Of a DNA stretch of 56,440 nucleotides, positions 14,289 through 22,959 are shown piece after piece. The notes below the pieces were generated by a model that ran no database searches, was not told the DNA's origin, and saw nothing but the letters and a program-made list of their open reading frames with translations. Source of the stretch: Paracraurococcus lichenis (GTDB taxonomy: Bacteria; Pseudomonadota; Alphaproteobacteria; Acetobacterales; Acetobacteraceae); assembly GCF_030657435.1 (NCBI RefSeq), contig NZ_JAUTWS010000040.1, positions 1 through 56,440 on the forward strand. Reading direction: 5' to 3'. Position 1 is the stretch's first letter; the number at the start of each line of letters is the position of its first letter. A program made the position numbers and the translations under genes.

Positions 14289-15473
14289 TCACAGGCTGGC
14301 CTCCGTGCCGAGGACGAGGCTGCTGACCGGCGTCACCATCGGCCCGCCGAGGACCGCGACGACCTTGGCATCGGGCACCTGGTTGCAGGCGGTGCCGCGG
14401 AGCTGCCGCACCGCCTCGTTCACCATCTCGAGCCCGTGCATGTAGCACTCCGCCAGGTTGCCGCCGCTGGTGTTCATCGGCATGCGGCCGGAGGGCGCCA
14501 GCAGGTTCTCCAGCACCAGTTGTTCGTTCGCCTGCTCCGGATCGACGAAGCCGTGCTCGACCAGGCTCAGCAGCACGCCGCCGGTGAAGTTCTCATAGGC
14601 CTGCACCACGTCGCAGTCCTTGGGACCGAGCTTCGCCATGTGCCACATGTTGCGCGCGACCGTCTTGAAGTGGGCCGAGGCATAGTCGGGCGCGTTGTGC
14701 ACCGGCGCCGCGCTGCGGTGGTGCCCGCCCTGCGCCGCTCCCAGCAGATAGGTCGGCCGGTGCGGCAGGTCCTTGGCGCGACCGGCCGGCACCACCAGGA
14801 CAGCGCCGGCGCCGTCATTCTCCTGGCAGCAGTCGAAGAGGCGGTGAAAGGGCTCGATGATCCAGCGGGAGGCGTCGTATTTCTCCTCGCTCAACGGCCG
14901 ACCGTTCATCACCGCGCGCGGGTTGCTCTGCGCGTGGTGGTAGGAGGCCATGGCGATGGCCCTGAGCGCCTCGTGGCGGATGCCGTGATCCGTCATGAAG
15001 CGCGTGATCTTCATGGCGAAGCGCTGCGCCGGCGACATCAGCCCGTAGGGCGCGAGGAAGGCATCGTCCCCGCCGATGGAGGCGAGCTGGTTGGCGCGGC
15101 CGTAGCGGGCGAATTGCCCCTGGGCGAGGGAGCGGAAGGCGATGACGCAATTCGCCATGCCCGCATGCACCGCCGCCGCGGCATTGGCGACCGAAGCCGC
15201 GACGCCACCGCCGCCGCCGCCCCAATGCATGTTGGAGAAGCGGAGCTCCCTGATCCCGAGCGCTGCCGCCAGCCGCACCGCTTCCGACCGGTCGCCGCCA
15301 TAGGAAGCGAAGCCGTCGACCTCCCGCGGGTCGATGCCGGCGTCCCTGCAGGCCTCCAGGATGGCGATCAGCGCCAACTTGAACTCGGCATCCGGCGACT
15401 GGCCGTGCCGGTAATAGGTCGTCTCGCCGATGCCGGCGATCGCGACCTTCCCGCGCAGCGTGCGCTCGCTCAT
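14289..15473 (-). CDS. Thiolase-superfamily protein (SCP-x/lipid-transfer type)
   Basis: The 394-residue protein has the thiolase fold of the SCP-x-like group. It begins VAIAGIGETTYYRHGQSPDAE, has Gly-rich MHWGGGGGGVAASVANAAAAV near residue 85-105, and ends with a HGLEMVNEAVRQLRG region and VLGGPMVTPVSSLVLG. The usual N-terminal nucleophile Cys of true thiolases is not obvious; the aligned region reads SNMHWGGGG. This is typical of the DUF35-associated members, which often act as aldolases or in condensation/retro-aldol steps on acyl-CoA. It heads the operon with the DUF35 and SDR genes. Confidence 0.82.
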   Translation of the reverse strand: MSERTLRGKVAIAGIGETTYYRHGQSPDAEFKLALIAILEACRDAGIDPREVDGFASYGGDRSEAVRLAAALGIRELRFSNMHWGGGGGGVAASVANAAAAVHAGMANCVIAFRSLAQGQFARYGRANQLASIGGDDAFLAPYGLMSPAQRFAMKITRFMTDHGIRHEALRAIAMASYHHAQSNPRAVMNGRPLSEEKYDASRWIIEPFHRLFDCCQENDGAGAVLVVPAGRAKDLPHRPTYLLGAAQGGHHRSAAPVHNAPDYASAHFKTVARNMWHMAKLGPKDCDVVQAYENFTGGVLLSLVEHGFVDPEQANEQLVLENLLAPSGRMPMNTSGGNLAECYMHGLEMVNEAVRQLRGTACNQVPDAKVVAVLGGPMVTPVSSLVLGTEASL

Positions 15474-15499
15474 GCGGCCCGCTTCCCCCGATCCGTTTT

Positions 15500-15513
15500 A
15501 TGCGCTTGCGTAT
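15500..15513. promoter_or_regulatory. Possible operator between divergent acyl-CoA genes
   Basis: ATGCGC-TT-GCGTAT (15500-15513) is an inverted repeat with one mismatch in the 108-base gap between the thiolase-like gene and the acyl-CoA dehydrogenase. Its position would allow one regulator to control both. No regulator gene is adjacent. Confidence 0.3.
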
Positions 15514-15581
15514 GGTAAGCCTGCGAACAAAATGGCCGCAACCCCGGGGAGGGCCCCCTGACAGGGCCAAGGAGCAGCACC

Positions 15582-16748
15582 ATGGATTTCGGCCTTTCGC
15601 CCGAGCAGGAAGCGATCCGGGAGGGCGTCGCCGCCACCTGCCGGCGCTTCGGCGACGACTACTGGCGGGAGGTCGAGGCCGAGGCGCGCTTCCCCCGCGA
15701 GTTCCACAGGGCGATGGCCGAGGGCGGCTGGCTCGGCATCACCATGCCGGCCGAGCATGGCGGCGCCGGCCTCGGCGTGACCGAGGCCGCGATCATGATG
15801 CATGCCGTCGCCCGCTCGGGCGGCGGGATGGCGGCTGCCTCCTCGATCCACATCAACATGTTCGGCCCGCACCCCATCGTGGTGCACGGCACGGCAGCGC
15901 AGCAGGCGCGCTGGATCCCGCCGCTCATCGCCGGCACCGACCAGGCCTGCTTCGGCGTGACGGAACCCAATGCCGGCCTCGACACCACCAGCATCAGCAC
16001 CTTCGCGAAGAAGGTGCCGGGCGGCTACCGCATCAACGGGCGGAAGATCTGGACCTCCACCGGGCAGGTCGCCAACAAGATCCTGCTGCTGACGCGGACC
16101 GTGCGGAAGGAGGAAGCGCGCCGCCCGACCGAGGGCATCACGCTCTTCTACACCGACCTCGACCGCGCGCGGATCGAGGTGCAGCGCATCCCGAAGATGG
16201 GCCGCGCCGCCGTCGATTCGAACATGGTCTTCATCGACGACCTCTTCGTGCCGGAGGAGGACCGCATCGGCGAGGAAGGCCGCGGCTTCTCCTACCTGCT
16301 GGACAGCCTGAACCCGGAGCGCATCCTGGTCGCGGTGGAGGGCATCGGCATCGGCCAGGACGCGCTCGACCGCGCCGCCCGCTATGCGCGGGAGCGCGTG
16401 GTCTTCGGCCGCCCCATCGGCCAGAACCAGTCGATCCAGCACCCGCTGGCGGAGCGCTGGACCGCGCTCGAGAGCGCCTACCTGATGGCGATGAAGGCCG
16501 CCTGGCTCTACGACCGCGGCCTGCCCTGCGGCGCCGAGGCGAATGCGGCCAAGCTCCTCGGCGGCCGCGCCGGCTACGAGGCCTGCCTGCAGGCTGTCAT
16601 GACCCATGGCGGCATGGGCTATGCCAAGGAATACGTGGTCGAGCGCCTGCTGCGCGAGGTGATGATCACCCGCATCGCGCCCGTGTCGGAGCAGCTTGTG
16701 CTCTCCTTCATCGCCGAGCGGGTGCTGGGACAGCCGAAGAGCTACTGA
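15582..16748 (+). CDS. Acyl-CoA dehydrogenase
   Basis: This 388-residue FAD enzyme introduces a trans-2,3 double bond into an acyl-CoA. It begins MDFGLSPEQEAIREGVAATC. It contains CFGVTEPNAGLDTTSISTFA (flavin and substrate site near residue 125), GGYRINGRKIWTSTGQVANK and RYARERVVFGRPIGQNQSIQ. Near the C-terminus are MTHGGMGYAKEYVVERLLRE and VLGQPKSY. A good ribosome-binding site (AAGGAG) precedes ATG 15582. It is divergent from the thiolase/DUF35/SDR operon and probably belongs to the same pathway. Chain-length specificity is unknown. Confidence 0.93.
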   Translation: MDFGLSPEQEAIREGVAATCRRFGDDYWREVEAEARFPREFHRAMAEGGWLGITMPAEHGGAGLGVTEAAIMMHAVARSGGGMAAASSIHINMFGPHPIVVHGTAAQQARWIPPLIAGTDQACFGVTEPNAGLDTTSISTFAKKVPGGYRINGRKIWTSTGQVANKILLLTRTVRKEEARRPTEGITLFYTDLDRARIEVQRIPKMGRAAVDSNMVFIDDLFVPEEDRIGEEGRGFSYLLDSLNPERILVAVEGIGIGQDALDRAARYARERVVFGRPIGQNQSIQHPLAERWTALESAYLMAMKAAWLYDRGLPCGAEANAAKLLGGRAGYEACLQAVMTHGGMGYAKEYVVERLLREVMITRIAPVSEQLVLSFIAERVLGQPKSY

Positions 16749-16768
16749 CGCTTCGATGAAGCAAAGGG

Positions 16769-16806
16769 CGGGGGAAGGTATTCCCCCGAGCCCCCTTCTA
16801 TTTTTC
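16769..16806 (+). terminator. Intrinsic terminator of the acyl-CoA dehydrogenase gene
   Basis: CGGGGGAA (16769-16776) pairs with TTCCCCCG (16781-16788) around GGTA, and the pyrimidine/T-rich stretch TTCTATTTTT follows at 16797-16806. It starts 20 bases after the stop codon. Confidence 0.75.
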
Positions 16807-16883
16807 CGAGTCTTGCACTCGCCGCGCGGCGGCAGCCGACTCACAAAAAGGAATGGTGGGGTTGGGCGCCGAAGGCGTCCAAC

Positions 16884-16906
16884 GGGAGGGAACACTTTTC
16901 CCTCCC
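16884..16906 (-). terminator. Terminator hairpin of the cupin gene
   Basis: GGGAGGGAA (16884-16892) pairs perfectly with TTCCCTCCC (16898-16906) around five bases, just past the stop of the minus-strand cupin gene. A second, slightly imperfect hairpin (GTTGGGCGC/GCGTCCAAC, 16861-16883) follows it in the direction of transcription. Confidence 0.65.
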
Positions 16907-16919
16907 CGATCTTCTTCCG

Positions 16920-17666
16920 TCAGCCGACGTGGTCGCGTCCGCGCGGGTATTGCAGCAGCAGCACCTCAAGTCCCTCCTCGCCCGCCGTCGCGACGAAGGG
17001 CGGCTCGTCCGGCGCGACGAAGGCGACCGAGAGCGGCGGCAGCGCGGTGCCGTCCGCCGCGCGCAGGCTACCGCGGGTCACCACCCAGAACTGCCCGTCG
17101 CCCGAGGCCGGGTCGGGCCCCTGCAGCGCCGCGCCCGGCGCCAGCCGGTGCCGCCAGGCGCCGAGGCCGTCCGGCGCCGGCGCGATCAGCACCTCCGTCC
17201 CCTCGGCTACCGCCGGCGCCGCATCCGCCACGGCCTCGCGGAAGCGCCGGCGCAGGCCCTTCAGCTCCTCCCGCGCCGCGGGCAGGTAGCGGGCGCCGCG
17301 GTCATAGCCGTTGCGGAGCGTGAAGTAGTGCAGCCCCTGCTCCCCCGCCGCGAGCGGCCCGTAGGAGGAATAGGCATTGGTGTAGTGCACCGCGACCGGC
17401 GCGACGGCGTGCCGGCCCAGCATCCCGCCGCCGGCGACCACCACCTGGAACTGGTTCGCCTCGTGGAAATGCGCCGCGACGACCGAGCCCGCGGGCTGCT
17501 CCACCAGGAAGGCCATGGGATAGACCGCCTCCGGCCCCGGCGGCGCCCCGGCATCCGGCATGTAGCGGTTGGCGCCGATATAGGTCGTCAGATGCGCGGC
17601 GACGCCGTTGGAGACGATGGGTCGCCTTGTGCCGCGGGCGCTTTCGCCCGATGCCAGGACCGCCAT
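16920..17666 (-). CDS. Cupin-domain protein
   Basis: The 248-residue protein has a cupin-like core. VVAAHFHEANQFQVVVAGGGMLGRH (near residues 62-86) has the HxH and downstream residues of cupin motif 1. A second beta-rich part contains LAPGAALQGPDPASGDGQFWVVTRG and PPLSVAFVAPDEPPF, suggesting a bicupin-like arrangement. There is no signal peptide. The substrate is not recognisable; cupins range from dioxygenases to sugar epimerases and regulators. It is a lone minus-strand gene between the acyl-CoA dehydrogenase terminator and folE. Confidence 0.65.
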   Translation of the reverse strand: MAVLASGESARGTRRPIVSNGVAAHLTTYIGANRYMPDAGAPPGPEAVYPMAFLVEQPAGSVVAAHFHEANQFQVVVAGGGMLGRHAVAPVAVHYTNAYSSYGPLAAGEQGLHYFTLRNGYDRGARYLPAAREELKGLRRRFREAVADAAPAVAEGTEVLIAPAPDGLGAWRHRLAPGAALQGPDPASGDGQFWVVTRGSLRAADGTALPPLSVAFVAPDEPPFVATAGEEGLEVLLLQYPRGRDHVG

Positions 17667-17733
17667 GGCCGTTCCCCTCTCCCGTTGCCCCCGATCCTGC
17701 CGGGGGCGACGGGGCGGGACAAGCGCGGCGCGC

Positions 17734-18375
17734 TCAGCCCTCGAAGCTGCTGCGCTGGCCGCCGATCATGGCCAGGAACTCCCGCCGCGTGGACGGGTCG
17801 TCGCGGAAGGCACCGAGCATGCGGCTGGTCACCATGGAGACGCCCGGCTTGTGGATGCCGCGCGTGGTCATGCACTGGTGCGCCGCCTCGATCACCACGG
17901 CGACGCCCTTGGGCTTGAGGACATCGTTGATGCAATTGGCGACCTGCGCCGTGAGCTTCTCCTGGATCTGCAGGCGCTTGGCATAGACCTCCAGCACCCG
18001 CGCCAGCTTGCTGATGCCGACCACGCGGCCGGCCGGGAGATAGGCGATGTGCGCGCGGCCGAGGATCGGCACCATGTGGTGCTCGCAATGGCTCTCCAGC
18101 CGGATGTCGCGCAGCACGACCATCTCGTCATAGCCGTCCGTCTCCTCGAAGGAGCGGGCGAGGAGGTCGACCGGGTCGGTCGCATAGCCGGCGAAGAACT
18201 CCTCATAGGCGCGGACCACCCGCGCCGGCGTGTCCACCAGCCCCTCGCGGTCCGGGTCGTCGCCGGTCCAGCGCAGCAGGGTGCGCACCGCCGCCTCCGC
18301 CTCCTCCCGTGTCGGGCGGCCCTCGAGCGAGGCATTGGTCGGAAGGATCTGGCCGGGCGGCGTCTGGATGGTCAC
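17734..18375 (-). CDS. folE: GTP cyclohydrolase I FolE
   Basis: This 213-residue enzyme converts GTP to dihydroneopterin triphosphate, the first step of folate and tetrahydrobiopterin synthesis. The zinc-site residues are in ESHCEHHMVP (Cys97, His100) and HQCMTTRG (Cys168). GRAHIAYLPAGRVVGISKLAR and QIQEKLTAQVA are also diagnostic. The start is a GTG at 18375 (MTIQTPPGQ); the frame stays open far upstream without family similarity. A gap of about 194 bases separates it from phaZ. It belongs to the zinc-dependent type IA, so zinc-riboswitch-type control was looked for but not seen. Confidence 0.94.
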   Translation of the reverse strand: MTIQTPPGQILPTNASLEGRPTREEAEAAVRTLLRWTGDDPDREGLVDTPARVVRAYEEFFAGYATDPVDLLARSFEETDGYDEMVVLRDIRLESHCEHHMVPILGRAHIAYLPAGRVVGISKLARVLEVYAKRLQIQEKLTAQVANCINDVLKPKGVAVVIEAAHQCMTTRGIHKPGVSMVTSRMLGAFRDDPSTRREFLAMIGGQRSSFEG

Positions 18376-18569
18376 GATGCGGGTCCTCGACAGGCATGGG
18401 CGCCCGATCCGGTCGGTCGATTGACCGCCGGCGCGCCTTCCGTCCGGACATGGGTCGATTCGTCCGGCGCGCAATACTGCGCCGCCTACCCTAGCGGCAG
18501 CGGTCCCATGCGCCCAGCGCGGATCATGCCGCGCGTGCCTTTCCCTGCCAGGCCGCGCCCTGTCTGCTT

Positions 18570-19814
18570 CTACCGCCGCGCGCGCCGCGGCGCGGCCGCT
18601 GCCGCGCTGCGATCGGCCTCGCGGATCACCGCCGCCACAAGCGGCAGGATCTCCGCGCGCCAGGCCGGCCCCTCGAACAGCGCGCCATGCCCGGCGCCGG
18701 GCTGCAGGTGGTGCTGCCGCAGCCCTTGCGGCAGCCCGCAGCAGAGCGCGAGCGCCGGCCGCGTCTGGCCGGCCGGGCAGGTGGTGTCCGCCCCGCCCTC
18801 GACCACCAGCAGGGCGGTGTCGCGGATCGCCTCCGGCCGCACCGGCCGGCCGCGCCAGGCCATGCGCCCGCGGGCCAGCTCCGCCGCGCGGAAGACCCGG
18901 TGGATGGTGTCCAGGTAGAGCTCCGCCGGCACGTCCATCACCGCCCGCAGCTCGTCGTTGTGCCGGCGATGCGCCGCTGCCGCCGCGGCATCGCCCCCGG
19001 TCAGGTTGCGCAACTGGGTGAGCTGCGCCGCGACCTGCGTCGGCAGCTCCGCCAGCACCGAGCCGGTGATCTGCTGCGCCCCCGGCCGCACCCGCCGGCC
19101 GGCGCCGGGGAAGGGCGGGGGGACGGTCGCCACCTCCATGGCTTCGAACCAGGCGGCCGGCAGGGCGCGGACCAGCGCCCCCTCGCGCGAGGGCGAGATG
19201 CGCGCGTCGATCGGCCCGGCGATCAGCGTCAGGCTGCGCGGCCGGGCGGGGTTGCCGTCCTCCGCCATCAGCGCCGCCGCGGCCAGCGCCGCCGCGGCGG
19301 GCTGCGAGACGGTGAGGGCATGCGCGCCGGGCCCGATCGCCTCCAGCCAGGCGATGATCTGCGCCACCAGCGCGTCGAGGCCGAAGCGCCCAGCGGCCGC
19401 CGGCACCAGCCTGGCATCCGTCCAGTCCGTGACATGCACGTCGTGCTCCGGCAGCAGCGCGGCGATGGTGTCCCGCACCCGCGTGGCGTAGTGCCCCGAG
19501 AGCGGCGCGACGACCAGCACCGGCGGCCCGGCCCGCGGCGCGTCCTTGGCGAAGCGCAGCAGCCGGCCGAAGGGGGCGGCCTGCACCACCTCCTCCCGCA
19601 CCGGCACCACCCGGTTGCCGGCGCGGATGCGGTCCAGGCCGAACTCCGGCTTGCGATGGGTGGTGCCGACCTCCTCGAGAAGCTGCAGCGCCGCGGCGGC
19701 CTGCGCCACCCCGGGCCGGTCGCCGAGCCGGCGCAGCCACCCCGCCGCCTCCCGCGCGACGGGACGGAGGCGGGCGGACCAGGCCTCCTGGGCCGCATGC
19801 AGGTGGTAGAGCAT
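18570..19814 (-). CDS. phaZ: Intracellular polyhydroxybutyrate depolymerase PhaZ
   Basis: The 414-residue protein matches intracellular PHA depolymerases that mobilise storage granules. It has YHLHAAQEAWSARLRPVARE at the N-terminus, VLVVAPLSGHYATRVRDTIA near residue 100, DVHVTDWTDARLVP, and the nucleophile region ALTVSQPAAAALAA. There the usual Cys of this family (as I recall, CQP) is replaced by Ser170. LIAGPIDAR and the C-terminal VVEGGADTTCPAGQT and PGAGHGALFEG (His) complete the catalytic set. ATG 19814 is chosen by family length. It stands alone on the minus strand with a 619-base gap upstream. Confidence 0.88.
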   Translation of the reverse strand: MLYHLHAAQEAWSARLRPVAREAAGWLRRLGDRPGVAQAAAALQLLEEVGTTHRKPEFGLDRIRAGNRVVPVREEVVQAAPFGRLLRFAKDAPRAGPPVLVVAPLSGHYATRVRDTIAALLPEHDVHVTDWTDARLVPAAAGRFGLDALVAQIIAWLEAIGPGAHALTVSQPAAAALAAAALMAEDGNPARPRSLTLIAGPIDARISPSREGALVRALPAAWFEAMEVATVPPPFPGAGRRVRPGAQQITGSVLAELPTQVAAQLTQLRNLTGGDAAAAAAHRRHNDELRAVMDVPAELYLDTIHRVFRAAELARGRMAWRGRPVRPEAIRDTALLVVEGGADTTCPAGQTRPALALCCGLPQGLRQHHLQPGAGHGALFEGPAWRAEILPLVAAVIREADRSAAAAAPRRARR

Positions 19815-20433
19815 GGCGCGTTCCTCCCGGCTGACGGCCCCGCAACGCGCGGCGGCGCGGGATGGCGCTTGACCTTCCCATCGGGGGAAGCGCGAAGCCG
19901 GGCCCATGCTGCGCGGCTGCCGCGCCGCGAGCGCCCCGGCCTGGCGGGAGCCGCTCGAGGCCGCAGGCAGGGGCGAGCAGCGGAGCAGGACCGATGCGAG
20001 GGCTGCGGACCTGCTCGCGTTCGCACTCCTGCTGCTGCCGGCCATGCCGGTCCGGCATGCCGAAGCGGGGCCTGCGCATGCCCGCGCCGCACGCGCGGCC
20101 GAAGCCGGCGCAGCCCGACCACGCGCATCACATGCACTGAGCGGCGTGTGCGGGCGCGCGATCCCGCGCACGCCGCAGCGGGTGCCGGGGCCGCCACCCG
20201 CCCGGATTGCCTGCAGGCCTGTGCAGGGCCGGCCGAGGGGATCGCCGCCCCGTGCCGGGGGAGCCCGGCGGCCCGACCATCCCCCGGGTCCCGGCTGTGG
20301 GCGGGACCGGTCTTTCCGGAAGCGCGGGAAGCGAGTGTGTGCAGCAGACCGGATGAGGCACAACCCCAGGTTGGAATCAACTCACGACAGCAACTAGAAC
20401 ACCGGGGCTGGTCTCTCGAAGGAACCCCCTCCC
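19815..20433. other. 619-base gap containing a long hairpin
   Basis: No convincing gene lies here; the open frames are compositional shadows. The main structure is GCGGCGTGTGCGGG (20141-20154) pairing with CCCGCGCACGCCGC (20163-20176) around an 8-base loop, a 14-base stem with one G-U pair. It lies upstream of both phaZ (leftwards) and the small secreted-protein gene (rightwards), so it may be regulatory. A ribosome-binding site GAAGGAA precedes the gene at 20434. Confidence 0.5.
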
Positions 20434-20799
20434 ATGCGCGCTGCCTATGGCCTCCTCGCCGCCGCCGTGATCTCCGGCATGACCCTCACGGGTGCATCCG
20501 CGGGTCAGCAGGACTTCGTCCTGGCCAACCGCACCGGCTACCAGATTGAAGAAGTCTACGTGTCCAAGACGAGCACCTCGAGCTGGGAGAACGACGTGCT
20601 CGGCGACGACGTCCTCAACCACGGGAAGTCCGTCAAGATCCGCTTCGCTTCGGGCACGCGCGGCTGCATGTACGACCTCAAGGTCGTCTATGCGGATGGC
20701 GACAAGGCGGAGTGGGGGCGGATCAACCTCTGCGAGGTGTCGAAGGTGACGATCTTCTACAATCGCCGCACCGGCGAGACCCGCGCCGAGACCGAGTGA
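20434..20799 (+). CDS. Small secreted protein of unknown function
   Basis: This 121-residue protein has a signal peptide (MRAAYGLLAAAVISGMTLTG, cleavage near ASA-GQ at about residue 24). The mature part is about 97 residues, begins QDFVLANRTGYQIEEVYVSK, then has SWENDVLGDDVLNHGKSVKIRF and two cysteines (in RGCMYDL and INLCEVS) that could form a disulphide. The alternating pattern suggests a beta-sandwich. I recognise it as a recurring family of small periplasmic proteins but know no function. A strong GAAGGAA site precedes ATG 20434. It is the only gene in a roughly 1.2 kb interval. Confidence 0.8.
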   Translation: MRAAYGLLAAAVISGMTLTGASAGQQDFVLANRTGYQIEEVYVSKTSTSSWENDVLGDDVLNHGKSVKIRFASGTRGCMYDLKVVYADGDKAEWGRINLCEVSKVTIFYNRRTGETRAETE

Positions 20800-21034
20800 G
20801 GTCCGACCGATCCTGGTTGCCTCGGCATGAGGGCCGTCCCTCCGGGGCGGCCCCTGCCTGACGTCCTCGCCGGGATCATGGCCAGGGCTGAGGGGCATGG
20901 CCTGAGCCGTCCTGCGGCCCGGGACCGGCCTTCGGCAGGCGGATCCGGCCGCGGCCGGGGGCCATGCCCGTCGGGGCCGGACCTGTCCTGCCGCCGGCCG
21001 GCGTCAACGCCACGCTGTCCCACCCCGCCCCGCG

Positions 21035-22111
21035 CTAACGCTGCGCCGTCGCCACCGCCTGGAAGTTCGACAGGCTGTCCTCCGCCACGCGGAACCACTG
21101 GATCTGCTCCACCCGGAAGCGGTCCCACTGCTCGTGGATGCGCTTGAAGCGGGCATTGGCCTCGCCGATCTCGGCATAGAGTTCCTGCGCCGCCTTGTAG
21201 AGCGCCTGCATCACCTCCCGCGGATAGGGGCGGAGCTGCGTCCCGCCGGCGATCAGCCGGCGCAGCGCCGGCGGGTTCGCCACGTCGTATTTCGCCGCCG
21301 TCGCGTGGAAGGCCTCGGCGCAGGCGGTCTCCAGCATGGACTGGTAGGGCTTCGGCAGCGCCTCCCAGGCCTTCAGGTTCACCAGGAAATCGGTGCTCGG
21401 TCCGGCCTCCTGGAAGCCGGGATAGTAGTAGTACTTGGCGATGCGGCCGAAGCCGAGCTTCTCGTCGTCATAGGGGCCGATGAACTCGGCGCCGTCGATC
21501 ACCCCGCGCTCGAGGGACGGGTAGATGTCCGCCGGCGCGATCTGCTGCGGCACGCCGCCAAGCTTCTGCATGACGGACCCGCCGAGGCCGGCGATGCGGA
21601 ATTTCAGCCCCCGCATGTCCTCGACGCCCTTGATCTCCCGCTTCAGCCAGCCGCCCATCTGCGCGCCGGTGCAGCAGGCGGGGATGGCGTGGATGTTGGA
21701 CTCGGCGAAGACCGGCTTCAGCAGGTCGCGCCCGCCGCCGTAGTTCAGCCAGGCATAGGTCGCGCGGCTGTTCAGGCCGAAGGGGAGCGCGGAGGAGAGC
21801 GCGAAGCTCGGGTCCTTGCCGAAGTAGAAGAGCGCCGAGGTGAAGCCGCACTCCACCGATCCCTGCCCGACCGCATCCAGGATCTGCAGCGCCGGCACCA
21901 CCTCCCCGGGGCCGGAGACGGTGATCTCGAAGGCGCCGTCCGACATCTCCCGCACCCGGCGCGCGACGATCTCGGCGGCACCGTAGATGGTATCGAGCGA
22001 GCGGGGGAAGCTGTTGGGGCAGCGCCAGCGCAGGCGCGGCTGGGCGCTGGCCAGCACCGGCGCGGCGAGCGCGCCGGCGGCCGACCCGGCGAGGATGTGG
22101 CGACGGTTCAT
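21035..22111 (-). CDS. TRAP-type periplasmic substrate-binding protein (DctP family)
   Basis: The 358-residue protein has a twin-arginine-like signal (MNRRHILAGSAAGALAAPVLA) and a DctP fold: RWRCPNSFPRSLDTIYGAAE, ALPFGLNSRATYAWLNYGGG, MRGLKFRIAGLGG with the TRAP Arg that binds the carboxylate, and ADIYPSLERGVIDGAEFIGPYDDEKLGF. It resembles binding proteins for 2-oxo acids such as pyruvate or lactate. No dctQ or dctM membrane genes are near. A paralogue lies at 22960-24045, with a yoaK gene between them. Confidence 0.88.
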   Translation of the reverse strand: MNRRHILAGSAAGALAAPVLASAQPRLRWRCPNSFPRSLDTIYGAAEIVARRVREMSDGAFEITVSGPGEVVPALQILDAVGQGSVECGFTSALFYFGKDPSFALSSALPFGLNSRATYAWLNYGGGRDLLKPVFAESNIHAIPACCTGAQMGGWLKREIKGVEDMRGLKFRIAGLGGSVMQKLGGVPQQIAPADIYPSLERGVIDGAEFIGPYDDEKLGFGRIAKYYYYPGFQEAGPSTDFLVNLKAWEALPKPYQSMLETACAEAFHATAAKYDVANPPALRRLIAGGTQLRPYPREVMQALYKAAQELYAEIGEANARFKRIHEQWDRFRVEQIQWFRVAEDSLSNFQAVATAQR

Positions 22112-22265
22112 CCGGGACGTTCCTTCGTTCCGCGCCTTTGCGGCGCCTGGGCGCAGCCTGCGCGCGGCGCGGCCGTGCCGCAAGGCATCGGACCGCCTGC
22201 GTGAAGATTGCGGCAGAATGCATCGCTGGCGCGCGGCGCTGCGGCGGCCGGGCGACATCCCACCG

Positions 22266-22928
22266 TCATCGGGTGAGCGGCAGGGCGGCGAGCAGCGCCG
22301 CCAGCAGGGCGGCGGTGGCCGGCACGATCAGCGCCACCTCGCCCCAGGAGAGGTGCAGCCGGGCGCCGAGCAGCGCGCCCGCGCACATCGCCGCCCAGCA
22401 GGCCGCCTGCTGCGCCCAGACGGCATGCTGCGCCCGACCGCGCAGCGCCTGCACCAGCCCCTCCATGGCGCGGGAGAGGGCGCCGGTGACGAAGGTGATG
22501 CCGCCGACGCCGGGCAGCGCGGTGTTCAGCATGCCCATGGCCGGCACCATGGCATAGGCGGCGGGCGGCAGCGCGCCTTCGCCCCCGCCCGGCAGCAGCA
22601 GCGCCGCGGCGAGCAGCGCCGCCACCAGCAGCAGCACGACCGGGCTGCGCACCCGCCCGGCCAGGGCGCCGGCCGCGGCACCTGCCAGCGCGCCGAGGGC
22701 GAAGAGCCCGACCACGCCCGCCAGTTCCGCCGCCCGGCCGCCATGGCCCTCCGCGGTCGCGATGCCCAGCATGGTGCTGGTGCCGCTGATGAAGCTGACG
22801 AAGAGCTGGTCGAAGCGCAGCCAGCCGATCGCGTCCACGCAGCCGGCCAGCGCCACCAGCGGCACGGCCGCCCAGGGGTTGATGGCCGGCACCGCCGCCG
22901 CGGGCTTTTCCACCTGACGCAATCGCAT
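22266..22928 (-). CDS. YoaK family membrane protein (DUF1275)
   Basis: This 220-residue protein has about six hydrophobic segments. Its N-terminus AVPLVALAGCVDAIGWLRF has the conserved GxxDA of DUF1275, followed by FVSFISGTSTMLG and GMLNTALPGVGGITFVTGALS, which are family hallmarks. The function of the family is not known; a small-molecule transport role has been suggested. ATG 22928 is only 31 bases from the divergent second TRAP binding-protein gene, so promoters must overlap. Confidence 0.8.
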   Translation of the reverse strand: MRLRQVEKPAAAVPAINPWAAVPLVALAGCVDAIGWLRFDQLFVSFISGTSTMLGIATAEGHGGRAAELAGVVGLFALGALAGAAAGALAGRVRSPVVLLLVAALLAAALLLPGGGEGALPPAAYAMVPAMGMLNTALPGVGGITFVTGALSRAMEGLVQALRGRAQHAVWAQQAACWAAMCAGALLGARLHLSWGEVALIVPATAALLAALLAALPLTR

Positions 22929-22959
22929 TACACCGCCGCTCCGTCCGGGAGTATCCGCC

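Noticed and set aside
17734..20079. A single 781-codon frame joining folE to a long N-terminal part
   Set aside because: Only the last 213 codons match GTP cyclohydrolase; the rest runs through the phaZ gene out of frame and is compositional.
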